A DNA stretch of 46,134 bases from Hyphomicrobiales bacterium (GTDB taxonomy: Bacteria; Pseudomonadota; Alphaproteobacteria; Rhizobiales; Rhizobiaceae). Shown here piece by piece: positions 8,697 to 17,936 of the stretch. The stretch spans positions 1 to 46,134 of the forward strand of contig UCOA01000186.1 in assembly GCA_900474095.1 (NCBI GenBank). The letters are read 5' to 3'. Numbering within the stretch: position 1 is the first letter of the stretch; each line of letters begins with the position of its first letter. The notes below the pieces were generated by a model that was not told the origin of the DNA, did no database searches, and worked only from the letters and a program-made list of their open reading frames with translations. Position numbers and translations under genes: made by a program.

Positions 8697-9521
8697 TTAT
8701 GCATTCTCCCTGATCTTCATGAGAAAGGCTTTAGGCGGCTCTCCACCCATCGCCCGCGTTGCCCTGACCGATGCCCGCAGCACGGCACTTTCAATTTCGC
8801 GTTCCAGCTCCGGTGTCATGCGCGTGGAGATGCACGCCGCTGAGATCGTCGACTGGATCTTGCCGTGCCAATTGAAAATGGGAGCGGCGATGCCAGTGAC
8901 ATCATCTTCAAAACTCCTGCTGGAGATCGCGCAGCCATTCTTCCGGATCTTATCCAGACGCTGTCGAAGCTCGATCTCAGACTTGACGGTGCTATCGGTA
9001 TAGGTTGTCGGGACATTGAGGCGCCGCAGCGCTTCATTGACGATCGCATCGTCGGCGTAGGCTAGAAAGACCAGGCCGGAGGCTGTGGCGTGGATGGGAA
9101 GAGGCTGTGCCGGATCGATAAATACCCTCGTGGACCGGTGCGGCTCGGCAATAGCGATTGTCGTCATGCCCTTGCCGGAGAACAAGCATGCATGCGTCGA
9201 TTCCCCCACCTCCTCGGTTAGGGATTCGAGTATCGGCTGTAGTACCGCAATCACCGGAAAACTTGCCTCACGGATGCGGGCGAGGCGCAAGACTGCGGTG
9301 CCCAAACGGTACCGCCGGGTTTCCGGGTGCTGTTCGACAAAGCCGCTAGCAACGAGCGAGGCGAGGATTCGCATTGTCGTTACCTTGTCCATGTCAGCTG
9401 CCCGCGCAAGATCACTCAATCGGTATTCCGGCGTTTCAGGCGAGAAAAAGCCCAACAAAAACATAGCTTTGTCGATCGTCTTCATCGTTGAGCCAGGACG
9501 TCTATCTTTGCTCTCGGTCAT
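8697..9521 (-). CDS. IclR-family transcriptional regulator
   Basis: 274 aa. The N-terminal winged helix-turn-helix (about residues 13-75) contains YRLSDLARAADMDKVTTMRILASL. The C-terminal effector domain has the family patterns STHACLFSGKGMTTIA, HATASGLVFLA and CAISSRSFEDDVTGIAAPIF. The start at 9521 has GAGG eight bases upstream; an internal ATG at 9485 is the alternative. It is the first gene of the minus-strand operon and is transcribed away from the tct-demethylase cluster. It probably controls both directions in response to the pathway substrate or an intermediate. IclR proteins act as repressors or activators, so the sign cannot be told from sequence. Confidence 0.92.
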   Translation of the reverse strand: MTESKDRRPGSTMKTIDKAMFLLGFFSPETPEYRLSDLARAADMDKVTTMRILASLVASGFVEQHPETRRYRLGTAVLRLARIREASFPVIAVLQPILESLTEEVGESTHACLFSGKGMTTIAIAEPHRSTRVFIDPAQPLPIHATASGLVFLAYADDAIVNEALRRLNVPTTYTDSTVKSEIELRQRLDKIRKNGCAISSRSFEDDVTGIAAPIFNWHGKIQSTISAACISTRMTPELEREIESAVLRASVRATRAMGGEPPKAFLMKIRENA

Positions 9522-9568
9522 TTTTTGATCCTCGCGATTTTAGATACTTGACATAAACTAGTCGCGGA

Positions 9569-9597
9569 TGCAACATGTTTGAAACAGCGTAGATAAT
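9569..9597 (+). promoter_or_regulatory. Candidate tct promoter with operator-like palindrome
   Basis: In the 111-base divergent gap, the hexamer GATAAT at 9592-9597 matches a -10 box in five of six positions. The odd palindrome TGTTTGAAACA (9576-9586) lies just upstream, where a bound IclR protein could block polymerase. A separate TTGACA is at 9548-9553 with only a poor -10 partner. The sequence elements are seen; their use is inferred. Confidence 0.3.
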
Positions 9598-9632
9598 AAT
9601 GGAACAGTACGCAACTCAACTGGAGGCATCGA

Positions 9633-10571
9633 ATGAAAAATTTCCTGAAGGGCGCACTCATTGCGCTCATGGCAACGACCGGAATGGTCGGAACCGCCCT
9701 CGCCGAATACCCGCAGCGGCCCGTTACGATTATTGAGCCCTGGCCTCCCGGAGATGTGGATGATCAGCTTGTTCGGGTAATCGCCGAAGAATTCACAAAG
9801 CAAACAGGCGTTCCGGCAAAGGTTGTGAATCGGCCCGGCGGATACGGTGTTGAAGGCGCCCAGTCAGTGCTGAGCTCAGCCGCCGACGGATATACGATCG
9901 GCAACTTTCTAATCGACATACCGACGAGCTACATCGTGCAGGGCATTACGCCCTATGGGCGAGGAGACATGGAAGTCGTCGGCCTCAATATGAACTTCCC
10001 CTTCATCCTCGCCGCAAAGAAGGATGCGCCGTACAATAATCTTGCCGAACTGGCCGAGTACGCGAAGGAAAACCCGGTCAAGCTCGCGCATTTCGGCTTC
10101 GAGACCATTCCCGCACAGCAGACGTTTGAGGCTGCGCGCCAACTCGGGTTCAAGTTCTCAACTGAAACCGGTTACGACGTGACAGACTGCACGACGCTTG
10201 CCAACGGCGACGCGGACGTCATGAACTCCACCGTCGGGCTGGTGCTGGCCTGTAAGGACGATATCAAGGTTATCGCGGCCTACACTGAAAAGCCCATTTC
10301 GGTCTTTCCTGAAGCGCCTCTGCTGCGGGACCAGATCACGGGTCCAACCTTCTCTCTGTGGTCTGGGCTTTTTGTACCAAAGGGCACGCCCCAAGACGTA
10401 AAGGACAAGCTCGCCGCAATCGCGGAAAAGGCCATGATGTCCGAGCAGGCAAAGCAAATCGCCGCAACAAGCGGCGCCGAAGTCTATTGGCAGGGCTCTG
10501 CCGAGGCGCAGGCACGTATCGACAAGGACTTCGAAGCGGTCAACGACCTCTTCTCGAAGATGAAGAAGTAG
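9633..10571 (+). CDS. TctC/Bug-family periplasmic substrate-binding protein
   Basis: 312 aa with a clear signal peptide: positive start MKNFLKG, a hydrophobic core, and likely cleavage after GTALA around residue 24. The mature part opens with YPQRPVTIIEPWPPGDVDDQLVR, and has VVNRPGGYGVEGAQ and a DGYTIG motif, as in the binding proteins of tripartite tricarboxylate transporters. The ATG is preceded by GGAGG. Bug proteins generally bind compounds carrying a carboxylate. The two permease subunits follow directly. As first gene of the long plus-strand operon it gives the best hint that the pathway substrate is an imported organic acid or zwitterion. The identity of the ligand cannot be read from sequence. 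Confidence 0.9.
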   Translation: MKNFLKGALIALMATTGMVGTALAEYPQRPVTIIEPWPPGDVDDQLVRVIAEEFTKQTGVPAKVVNRPGGYGVEGAQSVLSSAADGYTIGNFLIDIPTSYIVQGITPYGRGDMEVVGLNMNFPFILAAKKDAPYNNLAELAEYAKENPVKLAHFGFETIPAQQTFEAARQLGFKFSTETGYDVTDCTTLANGDADVMNSTVGLVLACKDDIKVIAAYTEKPISVFPEAPLLRDQITGPTFSLWSGLFVPKGTPQDVKDKLAAIAEKAMMSEQAKQIAATSGAEVYWQGSAEAQARIDKDFEAVNDLFSKMKK

Positions 10572-10581
10572 GTCTTCATAC

Positions 10582-10609
10582 CGGTCGGGCCGTTTGAAAC
10601 GCCCGACCG
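10582..10609 (+). terminator. Hairpin between binding-protein and permease genes
   Basis: An inverted repeat with arms CGGTCGGGC and GCCCGACCG has a loop that can itself pair (CGTTT-G-AAAC). It lies in the 72-base gap after the binding-protein gene and is followed only by TTCTCC. In transporter operons such hairpins often let the binding protein be made in excess by partial termination or mRNA protection; that role is inferred here. Confidence 0.5.
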
Positions 10610-10643
10610 TTCTCCAGTCTCGAACGTGTCAGGATATTGCGCC

Positions 10644-11225
10644 ATGACTGCCCATGTCGATCACGTCCCAACGGCTGCGGATGCGGAAACGCCGCAGTTC
10701 GAGGATGACGTCACTCCCGAAGCCGCATCGGTTGCGGGGACCCTTTTGTGGCTCTTCGCAGGACTGGCGCTCATGCTTCTGCCCTTTGCAACAGTCGCAG
10801 GCAAACGTCCACTCGGCTGGATCCAGGAGCCGTGGTCCTGGCCTTTTATCGTGCTGGTCGTCGCCCTTGTCGGCGGCGGCGGACTGCCCTTCGATTATCT
10901 CAGGCTGCGCCGGAACCCGGGATTTTCTGCGAAGGCAAACGAAGCCTTCGCAGGGATGGGACGCTCGTTCGCCTATGCAGCCGCCTTCTTGGCCTTCATC
11001 GGTGGGGTAGGGCTGATTGGGTTCACGTTGGCCTCCATCCTCTTCATGCAGATCCTCTATTACATGTCTGGCCTTCGGGGTGCGAAGTGGAGCCTTATCG
11101 GGCTCGCTGTGACCGTGGCGATCGTTCTCGCCTTCCGCGTCGGCCTCGGCATCTGGTTCCCACTCCCCCCTATCATGCTTCTCTTCCCTGACTGGGTCGG
11201 CAACGCGCTTGGAGAATATCTATGA
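10644..11225 (+). CDS. TctB-family small permease subunit
   Basis: 193 aa from the ATG at 10644, chosen because AGGA lies nine bases upstream; a GTG at 10626 would add six residues. About 35 hydrophilic residues are followed by roughly four membrane segments, with hydrophobic stretches such as GTLLWLFAGLALMLLPFA and WPFIVLVVALVGGGG, and further ones to the C-terminus. This is the pattern of the small membrane subunit of tripartite tricarboxylate transporters. Its stop overlaps the start of the large subunit (ATGA), so the two are coupled in translation. Sequence conservation in TctB is low, so the assignment rests on topology, size and position between TctC and TctA. Confidence 0.85.
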   Translation: MTAHVDHVPTAADAETPQFEDDVTPEAASVAGTLLWLFAGLALMLLPFATVAGKRPLGWIQEPWSWPFIVLVVALVGGGGLPFDYLRLRRNPGFSAKANEAFAGMGRSFAYAAAFLAFIGGVGLIGFTLASILFMQILYYMSGLRGAKWSLIGLAVTVAIVLAFRVGLGIWFPLPPIMLLFPDWVGNALGEYL

Positions 11226-12712
11226 TGGATTCGATCATCCTCGGCTTCCAGGAAGTCGCACACTGGCAGGTGATCGCTGCACTCCTGATCGGTGCGATCG
11301 CCGGCATTCTGGTTGGCGCAATTCCAGGCATGGAGCCTGCCGGCGCGATGGCTATCGCCCTGCCGTTCACGCTGACCATGGAGCCGCTTCCAGGCATTAT
11401 CCTGCTGCTCGGATGCTATGGTGGTGCATGGTATGGTGGCGCCATTCCGGCAATTCTGATTAGAGTACCCGGAACGCCGGTCAACGTCCTGACGACCTAT
11501 GACGGCTACCCGCTGGCCCAGAAGGGCCATCCAATGCGGGCCCTGTCGCTTGCCTACTCATCGTCCTTCGTCGGCGGTATAATCTCGATCCTCGCACTGA
11601 TTTTCCTGGCGCCCTTCATGGCCAAGATTGCTGCGAAATTTGGTCCACCGGAATTCGCGGCGGTCATGATCCTCGCATCGGTTTCGGTCGTTCTTGCTCA
11701 TCACCAGAACATCCGTGGCGCGATCTTGACGTTCGGCATCGGAATGTTCCTCGGAACCGTCGGCTTCGAGAGCCCGCACCATACGCTGCGCTACACCTTC
11801 GACCAGACGTGGCTGTTGGGCGGCATTCCAATGGTGCCTATGGTCATTGGTCTCTTCGCCCTCAGCCAAGCCTTCATTTTGCTCGAAACGAAGTCGCCGC
11901 CAAACGTACCGGAAAACCTCTCGTCGACCGGACGGTTCGTTGGTCTGTTCGAAGTTTTCAAGTACCGCGCAACCGTGATCCGGTCATCGCTCATCGGGCT
12001 CGTTATGGGGCTGCTCCCGGGCGTCGGCGAATTCGGGGCTCAGTTCCTATCCTATTCGCTTGCCCGCCGCTTCTCGAAGAAGCCGGAGGAGTTTGGCAAG
12101 GGCTCGCCAGAAGGTCTGGTGGCGTCCGAAGTTTCTATCAACGCCTGCACCTCGACCGTTCTCGTGCCGCTGCTTTCGTTGGGCATCCCAGCCGATCCGC
12201 TGATGGCTATGCTTCTGGCGGTTTTCATGATCCACAACATCGTGCCCGGGCCGCAGCTTTTCGTTGAGCATGCAGACTTCATTTCTGGCCTCTACATTTC
12301 ACTGTTCCTGCTCAACATCTTCGTGATGATCTTCCTGCTGATTTTCACCAAATATGTCGTGCGCCTGTCGTCAATCTCGCCACGCGTTATCGGCGCTGCG
12401 ATCATGATTCTGGGCTTTATCGGCACATATACGCAGAACTTCCGCATTACGGACGGTTTGGTCGCACTGGCATTCGCCATTGTGGGCCGCTTCATGTTGA
12501 AGAACGGAGTGCCGGCTTTCCCGATGGTTGTCGGGCTTGTGCTCGGACCAATGATGGAAGGCAGGATCAAGCAGGCCTTCAGCATCTCAGACGGAGATCC
12601 GACGATTTTCCTGACGCGTCCTCTCGCTGCGGCGTTTCTCACGCTTGCTGTCGTCGCCGTCGCGACTTTTACCTGGAACCACTTCAGGAATAAGACTGTG
12701 GAGGCAAGCTGA
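11222..12712 (+). CDS. TctA-family large permease subunit
   Basis: 496 aa, with about 11-12 membrane segments. Signature stretches of TctA are present: GAIAGILVGAIPGMEPAGAMA at the N-terminus, LLLGCYGGAWYGGAIPAIL, IPGTP-like RVPGTPVNVLTTYDGYPLAQKG, and the second half repeat with GLLPGVGEFGAQFLSY and a SEVSINACTSTVLVPLLSLGIP segment. It forms the transport channel and uses an ion gradient to move the ligand delivered by the binding protein. It overlaps tctB by four bases and the following aldehyde dehydrogenase by one base, placing transport and catabolism on one transcript. Confidence 0.93.
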   Translation: MMDSIILGFQEVAHWQVIAALLIGAIAGILVGAIPGMEPAGAMAIALPFTLTMEPLPGIILLLGCYGGAWYGGAIPAILIRVPGTPVNVLTTYDGYPLAQKGHPMRALSLAYSSSFVGGIISILALIFLAPFMAKIAAKFGPPEFAAVMILASVSVVLAHHQNIRGAILTFGIGMFLGTVGFESPHHTLRYTFDQTWLLGGIPMVPMVIGLFALSQAFILLETKSPPNVPENLSSTGRFVGLFEVFKYRATVIRSSLIGLVMGLLPGVGEFGAQFLSYSLARRFSKKPEEFGKGSPEGLVASEVSINACTSTVLVPLLSLGIPADPLMAMLLAVFMIHNIVPGPQLFVEHADFISGLYISLFLLNIFVMIFLLIFTKYVVRLSSISPRVIGAAIMILGFIGTYTQNFRITDGLVALAFAIVGRFMLKNGVPAFPMVVGLVLGPMMEGRIKQAFSISDGDPTIFLTRPLAAAFLTLAVVAVATFTWNHFRNKTVEAS

Positions 12713-14193
12713 TGCAGGACCAGATCAATGCGATGCGGGGGGATCACATCCCGCCGCAAGGGCTTCTTGTTGACGGCAAGTTTCGCTCCGCCTTTTCCGG
12801 TCAAGAGCTTGATGTTCTCTCGCCGCTTGACGGCACGCGGCTGACGACCCTTGCTGATGCGGGTCGGGAAGATGTCAATCTCGCCTGCCAGTCGGCCCGC
12901 GCCGCCTTTGAGGCGGGTGTCTGGTCGCGGACGGCGCCTGCCCACCGGAAGAAGGTGCTGCTGAAGCTGGCCGACCTCATCGAGAGAGAAGCCTTGAAGA
13001 TCGCGGTCCTCGGCGTGCGCGACAACGGCACCGAGATCGCCATGGCGTTGAAGGCGGAACCGATGAGTGCGGCTTCGACTTTCCGTTACTACGCGGAACT
13101 GATCGATAAGACATACGGCGAGATTGCACCGACCCAGAGCGATGTGCTCGCGCTGGTGCACAGGCACCCGGTTGGCGTGGTTGCTGTCATTGTGCCTTGG
13201 AACTTCCCGCTGATGATCGGCGCTTGGAAGATTGCACCGGCACTCGCAGCCGGCAACAGCGTCGTGCTGAAGCCTGCGGAGACCGCTTCGCTCACATTGC
13301 TGCGGATTGCCGAGCTGGCGCTCGAAGCCGGCGTTCCGCCTGGTGTCTTCAATGTCGTAACGGGACAGGGGGCTGTCGCCGGCGAAGCACTTGGGTTGTC
13401 GATGGACGTCGACGTGATGGCCTTCACCGGCTCCGGTGGCGTCGGGCGAAAACTCCTCGAATACTCTGCCCGTTCCAACCTGAAGCGGGTCTATCTCGAA
13501 CTCGGTGGCAAGAGCCCGAACATCGTCTTTGCCGATGCGCCCGACCTGGACAAGGCTGCGAAGGTGGCTGCTTACGGCATCTTCCGTAATTCCGGTCAAG
13601 TCTGCATTGCAGGCTCGCGTCTGCTGGTCGAGGCGTCGATCGTCGACCAGTTCGCAGAAAAGGTGGCAGCGATTGCGGCGTCCATGAAGGTCGGAGATCC
13701 GCTTGATCTTACGACCGAAGCCGGCGCCCTCAACTCTGAGACACATCTGGACCGTAGTCTCGGCTTTGCCGCGCGGGCTCAAATGGAAGGTGCTGAGCTT
13801 CTAACCGGCGGCAGCCGCATCCTGCAGGAGACGGGAGGGTGGTTCATGGCGCCGACCGTCCTGTCAAAGGTTCGTCCGGAAATGGAAGTTTCGCGGAACG
13901 AGGTCTTTGGCCCTGTCCTCGCCATCACGCCCTTTACCGACGAAGCGGATGCTATCCGCGTGGCAAATGGCACCGATTTCGGCCTGGCGTCTGCGGTTTG
14001 GACGTCCAATCTTTCGCGGGCGCATCGAATGGTGGAGAGCCTTCGCGCTGGCTTGGTACACGTCAACACCTATGGCGGCTCGGACCTCACCGTGCCGCTT
14101 GGTGGTGTCAAGCAGTCTGGCAATGGCCATGACAAGTCTCCGCACGCACTCGATAAATATCTCGACCTCAAGACTGCATGGATACAGCTGTGA
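12712..14193 (+). CDS. NAD(P)-dependent aldehyde dehydrogenase
   Basis: 493 aa, the standard length of the superfamily. The catalytic set is complete: N164 in VPWNFP, E263 in YLELGGKSPN, and C298 in RNSGQVCIAGSR. The coenzyme-binding GSGGVG loop lies near residues 240-245 and ALAAGNSVVLKPAE is present. It resembles the PuuC / gamma-aminobutyraldehyde dehydrogenase group. It oxidises an aldehyde to the acid. Possible substrates here are the semialdehyde made by the nearby omega-aminotransferase, an amino-aldehyde precursor of the methylated compound, or formaldehyde lost from the flavoenzymes. It starts one base inside tctA and its end overlaps the next gene by 16 bases. Confidence 0.92.
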   Translation: MQDQINAMRGDHIPPQGLLVDGKFRSAFSGQELDVLSPLDGTRLTTLADAGREDVNLACQSARAAFEAGVWSRTAPAHRKKVLLKLADLIEREALKIAVLGVRDNGTEIAMALKAEPMSAASTFRYYAELIDKTYGEIAPTQSDVLALVHRHPVGVVAVIVPWNFPLMIGAWKIAPALAAGNSVVLKPAETASLTLLRIAELALEAGVPPGVFNVVTGQGAVAGEALGLSMDVDVMAFTGSGGVGRKLLEYSARSNLKRVYLELGGKSPNIVFADAPDLDKAAKVAAYGIFRNSGQVCIAGSRLLVEASIVDQFAEKVAAIAASMKVGDPLDLTTEAGALNSETHLDRSLGFAARAQMEGAELLTGGSRILQETGGWFMAPTVLSKVRPEMEVSRNEVFGPVLAITPFTDEADAIRVANGTDFGLASAVWTSNLSRAHRMVESLRAGLVHVNTYGGSDLTVPLGGVKQSGNGHDKSPHALDKYLDLKTAWIQL

Positions 14194-16661
14194 CCGTGAC
14201 CAAAGCTCTTCCGCCATCCGCACCGGCCGTCATTATTGGCGGCGGCATCATCGGTGTCTCGACACTTTATCACCTTGCGAAGAAGGGGATGGAAGGAGCC
14301 GTCCTTTTGGAACGCAAGCAGCTTGCGTCCGGCACTACGTGGCATGCGGCCGGCATTGTGGGCCAGTTGCGTGAGAGCTCAGCGCAGACCGAGCTTTCGA
14401 AATATACTGCGCGCCTCTTTACAGAACTGGAAATCGAAACAGGGCAGGCAACCGGTTACAAGCAGAACGGAACCCTGCATCTGGCCTTGTCGGATATCCG
14501 CGCCGAGCAACTGCTCCGGAATCAGGATCATGCGGCCCGCATGAAGATCGAAAGTCGCATTCTCTCGGTCGAGGACATAAACGAGCTTTGGCCACTCGTC
14601 GACACGTCCGATGTGCATTGCGGCTTCCTTGTTCCCTCGAACGGGCAGGTTAATCCACTTGACGTGACCCAGGCGCTGGCAAAAGGCGCCAAGGCGCGAG
14701 GCGCACAAATCTTCGAGAACACTAAGGCCATTCGTATCCTGACACGGAACGGCAAGGTGGTCGGCGTCGAGACAGATCAGGGCGTTATTGCAACGGAGAA
14801 GGTTCTTCTGGCGGCGGGCATGTGGTCGCTGCGTTTTGCCGCCGAGCATGGCGTGACCGTTCCGCTCCACGCGGCCGAACATTTCTACATCCTCACCGAA
14901 GCCATTCCTGACCTGCCGCGCACATTGCCCGGTCTCGTCGTTCTTGAGGAACGGCTCTACACCAAGGAGGATGCCGGCAAACTTCTGATCGGTGGCTTCG
15001 AAGCACGGGGCAAGGCCTGGGGTCGCGAGGGCATCCCAGAGAGTTTCGAATTCGACGAGCTACCCTTCGACATGGATCATGTGGAGCCGGTACTGGAGAA
15101 ATTCTTTACGCGTTTCCCGGCTCTTGAAACGATGGGTATCCAGACCTTCTTTAATGGACCGGAGAGCTTTACACCGGACGGACGGCCATACATCGGTCCC
15201 GCTCCGGAGATGCTCGGGCTCTTCATCGCCGCCGGCATGAACTCGAACGGCATCCTCAATTCTGGCGGTGTCGGGCTCACCATGGCAGCCTGGATGACGG
15301 AGGGCCAACCACCGCGCGCTGTCGCCTCGATGCTGGCCGCACGAGCGCATCCTTTCCAGAAGAACATGGCCTACAATGCCGAGCGTGTGACCGAAGGCGT
15401 CGGTCTTCATTGGGGCTTGCATTGGCCGGGCCGGCAGATCGAGACAGCGCGCGGCGTTCGCCGGGTACCGCTGCATGACCGTCTACTTGCGGCCGGGGCC
15501 GTTATGGCCGAGCGTATCGGCTGGGAAGTGCCGATGTACTTCGACCTCGAAAACCCGAGCTGGACTGAGCGTGCAAGTCTGGGTTGGCAGGACTGGTCGG
15601 AACGGGTCAAGGCAGAGTGTTTTGCAGCACGCGATCATGCGGTGCTCATTGACCAGTCGATGTACGGAAAGATCCTCGTGCAGGGACCGGATGCCGTCAA
15701 GGCTCTGAACCGTGTCTCCGGCGCCGAAATCGATGTTGCGGTCGGCACCTCGGTCTACACGCAGTTCCTCAACGAGAAGGGCGGGATCGAAGCGGATGTC
15801 ACCGTGACCCGCATCGCCGCGGAACAGTTCATGGTCGTGACCGGTCATCCAAGCCAGATCCGCGACCAAACTCACATTCGCGCCCATGCAGAACCCGCCT
15901 GGCGCTTCGAGATTTTCGACGCGACGTCGGCCTATGGTCTTTTGACCATACATGGCCCGCAGTCCCGTGCGATCCTCCAGCAGCTTTCGGCGGACGACCT
16001 GTCCAATGAGGCATTCCCGTTCGGCGCGGCGCGCGAGATTGACCTTGGCTTCGCGCGCGTCTGGGCCATCCGCCGCTCGTTCCTGGGCGAGCTCGGTTAT
16101 GAGTTGATGATTTCGAGCGAGTTCACGGCGCACGTATACGACGAAATCATGCGTGCCGGCGCTCCACTAAGTCTGCGCCACGCCGGCATGTTTGCACTCG
16201 GTGCTTGCCGCCTCGAAAAGGGCTTCCGGCACTTCGGCCACGATATCGGTGAGGAAGACACGCCAATCGAAACTGGCCTCGGCTTTGCTGTGAAGCTCGC
16301 TAAGGAAGGCTTTGTCGGTCGCGAGGCGCTGATGCGCCAGAAGCAGTCGTATGGTGCCGCCACGCCGCATCGCAGCGTTTCCGTGTTGGTAGAGGGTGCG
16401 TCCGCTGAAACAGGTCCATATCTCATTCACAACGAGCCGGTCTTCAAGGATGGCGCACTCGTCGGTCATGTCACGTCCGGGGGCTGGGGCTGGAGACTGA
16501 ACGCGATGATTGGACTTGCTTCTCTTAACCGCGAGAATGGCGTCACCAAGGATTGGATCGATGAAGGTCGTTTCGAGGTGCAAGTGGCAGGCAAGCTTTA
16601 TCCGCTCCGGGTCCAACTCGGCGCTTTTTATGATCCAGCCGGGACGATCATGCGGGGCTGA
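14178..16661 (+). CDS. Dimethylglycine/sarcosine dehydrogenase-like flavoprotein (DAO + GcvT domains)
   Basis: 827 aa, the usual length of the two-domain family. The N-terminal FAD amine-oxidase domain starts with VIIGGGIIGVSTLYHLAKKG and has SGTTWHAAG, in which H56 matches the histidine that carries covalent FAD in dimethylglycine dehydrogenase. The middle has FNGPESFTPDGRPYIGPAPE. The C-terminal half (about 430-820) is a GcvT-like folate domain with GPDAVKALNR, GGIEADVTVTRI and FLGELGYELMI. Such enzymes oxidise an N-methyl group and pass the C1 unit to tetrahydrofolate as 5,10-methylene-THF, with electrons to ETF. ETF and ETF-QO genes occur in the same cluster, which fits. The methylated substrate need not be dimethylglycine. 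Confidence 0.88.
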   Translation: MDTAVTVTKALPPSAPAVIIGGGIIGVSTLYHLAKKGMEGAVLLERKQLASGTTWHAAGIVGQLRESSAQTELSKYTARLFTELEIETGQATGYKQNGTLHLALSDIRAEQLLRNQDHAARMKIESRILSVEDINELWPLVDTSDVHCGFLVPSNGQVNPLDVTQALAKGAKARGAQIFENTKAIRILTRNGKVVGVETDQGVIATEKVLLAAGMWSLRFAAEHGVTVPLHAAEHFYILTEAIPDLPRTLPGLVVLEERLYTKEDAGKLLIGGFEARGKAWGREGIPESFEFDELPFDMDHVEPVLEKFFTRFPALETMGIQTFFNGPESFTPDGRPYIGPAPEMLGLFIAAGMNSNGILNSGGVGLTMAAWMTEGQPPRAVASMLAARAHPFQKNMAYNAERVTEGVGLHWGLHWPGRQIETARGVRRVPLHDRLLAAGAVMAERIGWEVPMYFDLENPSWTERASLGWQDWSERVKAECFAARDHAVLIDQSMYGKILVQGPDAVKALNRVSGAEIDVAVGTSVYTQFLNEKGGIEADVTVTRIAAEQFMVVTGHPSQIRDQTHIRAHAEPAWRFEIFDATSAYGLLTIHGPQSRAILQQLSADDLSNEAFPFGAAREIDLGFARVWAIRRSFLGELGYELMISSEFTAHVYDEIMRAGAPLSLRHAGMFALGACRLEKGFRHFGHDIGEEDTPIETGLGFAVKLAKEGFVGREALMRQKQSYGAATPHRSVSVLVEGASAETGPYLIHNEPVFKDGALVGHVTSGGWGWRLNAMIGLASLNRENGVTKDWIDEGRFEVQVAGKLYPLRVQLGAFYDPAGTIMRG

Positions 16662-16687
16662 TTCACACAAAAAAAGGGGAACTGAAG

Positions 16688-17929
16688 ATGAGCGCAACAA
16701 AAACAATCCTCGTGATCGGCACTTACGACACGAAGGATCAGGAGCTCAACTACGTCGCTGATTGCATCAAGAAGCTTGGTGGGAACGTGATCTCGATGGA
16801 CGTCAGCGTGCTTGGGGATCCGTCGCAACCAACGGATATTTCCAAGCACGAGGTCACTGCCGCAATTGGAAAGACTATCGATGAGGCGGTGAACGCCGGT
16901 GACGAGAATCTGGCCATGCAGATCATGGCTTCTGGTGCGTCCACGCTCTGCGCCAGACTCTATGCCGAAGGTCGCATAGACGGCATGATTGCCCTTGGGG
17001 GCACCATGGGTACCGACCTAGCATTGGATTGCGCCCGTGCGCTGCCGATCGGCGTTCCGAAATATGTTGTCTCGACGATCGCGTTTTCACCGCTGATTGC
17101 GCCGGATAGGCTTTCCGCGGATATCCAGATGATCCTGTGGGCTGGCGGTCTCTACGGCCTCAACGACATCTGCAAGGCGACGCTCAGCCAGGCGGCCGGC
17201 GCCATCTATGGCGCGGCGCTCGCAGTGGAGCCGCCTGACCCGGACCGGCCAGTCATCGGTATGGTGAGCTTCGGCTCTTCCGCGCTTCACTATATGATTC
17301 ACTTGCGACAGCCGTTGATCGACCGCGGCTTTTCGGTCGCAGTCTTTCATGGAACTGGCATGGGGGGCATGGCTTTGGAAAGCCTTGCGGAGCAAGGTTA
17401 CTTCGCGGCAGTGCTGGAGCTCGCGGTGGCCGAGATCGGCAATCTTATGGTCGGTTCTGTCGTGAACGCCGGCGCCAACCGCATGACGGCTGCCGGCCGC
17501 TTGGGCACACCGATCATTGCCGCACCCGCCTTTGGCGACATGATCGACTTCGCGACATGGCAGCCTGTGCCCGAACGGTTCCGGGATCGGCCCTATCATG
17601 CTCACAACCGCCTGCTCGCCTCTGCCTCGCTGACTGCGGACGAACGCCGCGAACTTGCTCGTGAAGTGGCTCACCGGCTGCAGCAGTCCAAGGGGCCGGT
17701 CCATTTCGTGCTTCCGACGCAGGGCATTCATGCCTGGGACGTTGAGGGCATGCCCGCGCATGATCCGGAAGCGCTTGCCGAAATGGTAGACGAGTATCGG
17801 AAGGTGATGGTCGATCCGATCGAGCTTTCGGTGCTCGATTGTCACATCAACGATTTGGCCTTCTCAGAAAAGGTGCTCGAGGTCATCGATCGGTGGATTG
17901 CTGACGGCACCATCAAGATGACGCGGTAA
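16688..17929 (+). CDS. UPF0261 / Tm-1-like ATP-binding protein
   Basis: 413 aa, the full length of the UPF0261 family. It opens with TILVIGTYDTKDQELNYV and has the family patterns ALGGTMGTDLALDCARALPIG, PKYVVSTIAFSPLI and GSVVNAGANRM. AGGGG precedes the start. Proteins of this family share a domain with the tomato Tm-1 virus-resistance protein and bind ATP in that case; the bacterial role is unknown. In Tm-1 the domain is joined to a TIM-barrel domain, and a separate TIM-barrel gene often accompanies bacterial members, as far as I recall; none is seen here. Placed between two demethylase-type flavoenzymes, it may be an uncharacterised catalyst or activator of this pathway. Confidence 0.85.
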   Translation: MSATKTILVIGTYDTKDQELNYVADCIKKLGGNVISMDVSVLGDPSQPTDISKHEVTAAIGKTIDEAVNAGDENLAMQIMASGASTLCARLYAEGRIDGMIALGGTMGTDLALDCARALPIGVPKYVVSTIAFSPLIAPDRLSADIQMILWAGGLYGLNDICKATLSQAAGAIYGAALAVEPPDPDRPVIGMVSFGSSALHYMIHLRQPLIDRGFSVAVFHGTGMGGMALESLAEQGYFAAVLELAVAEIGNLMVGSVVNAGANRMTAAGRLGTPIIAAPAFGDMIDFATWQPVPERFRDRPYHAHNRLLASASLTADERRELAREVAHRLQQSKGPVHFVLPTQGIHAWDVEGMPAHDPEALAEMVDEYRKVMVDPIELSVLDCHINDLAFSEKVLEVIDRWIADGTIKMTR

Positions 17930-17936
17930 AGATGTG

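Noticed and set aside
10644-12712. Reading the Tct system as a citrate transporter
   Set aside because: The family has many different ligands, and the neighbours are demethylation genes, not tricarboxylate metabolism.
12292-13782. Open frame of 496 codons on the minus strand across tctA and the aldehyde dehydrogenase
   Set aside because: It spans two well-supported genes in the other direction and its translation is low-complexity and rich in Arg/His; shadow frame.
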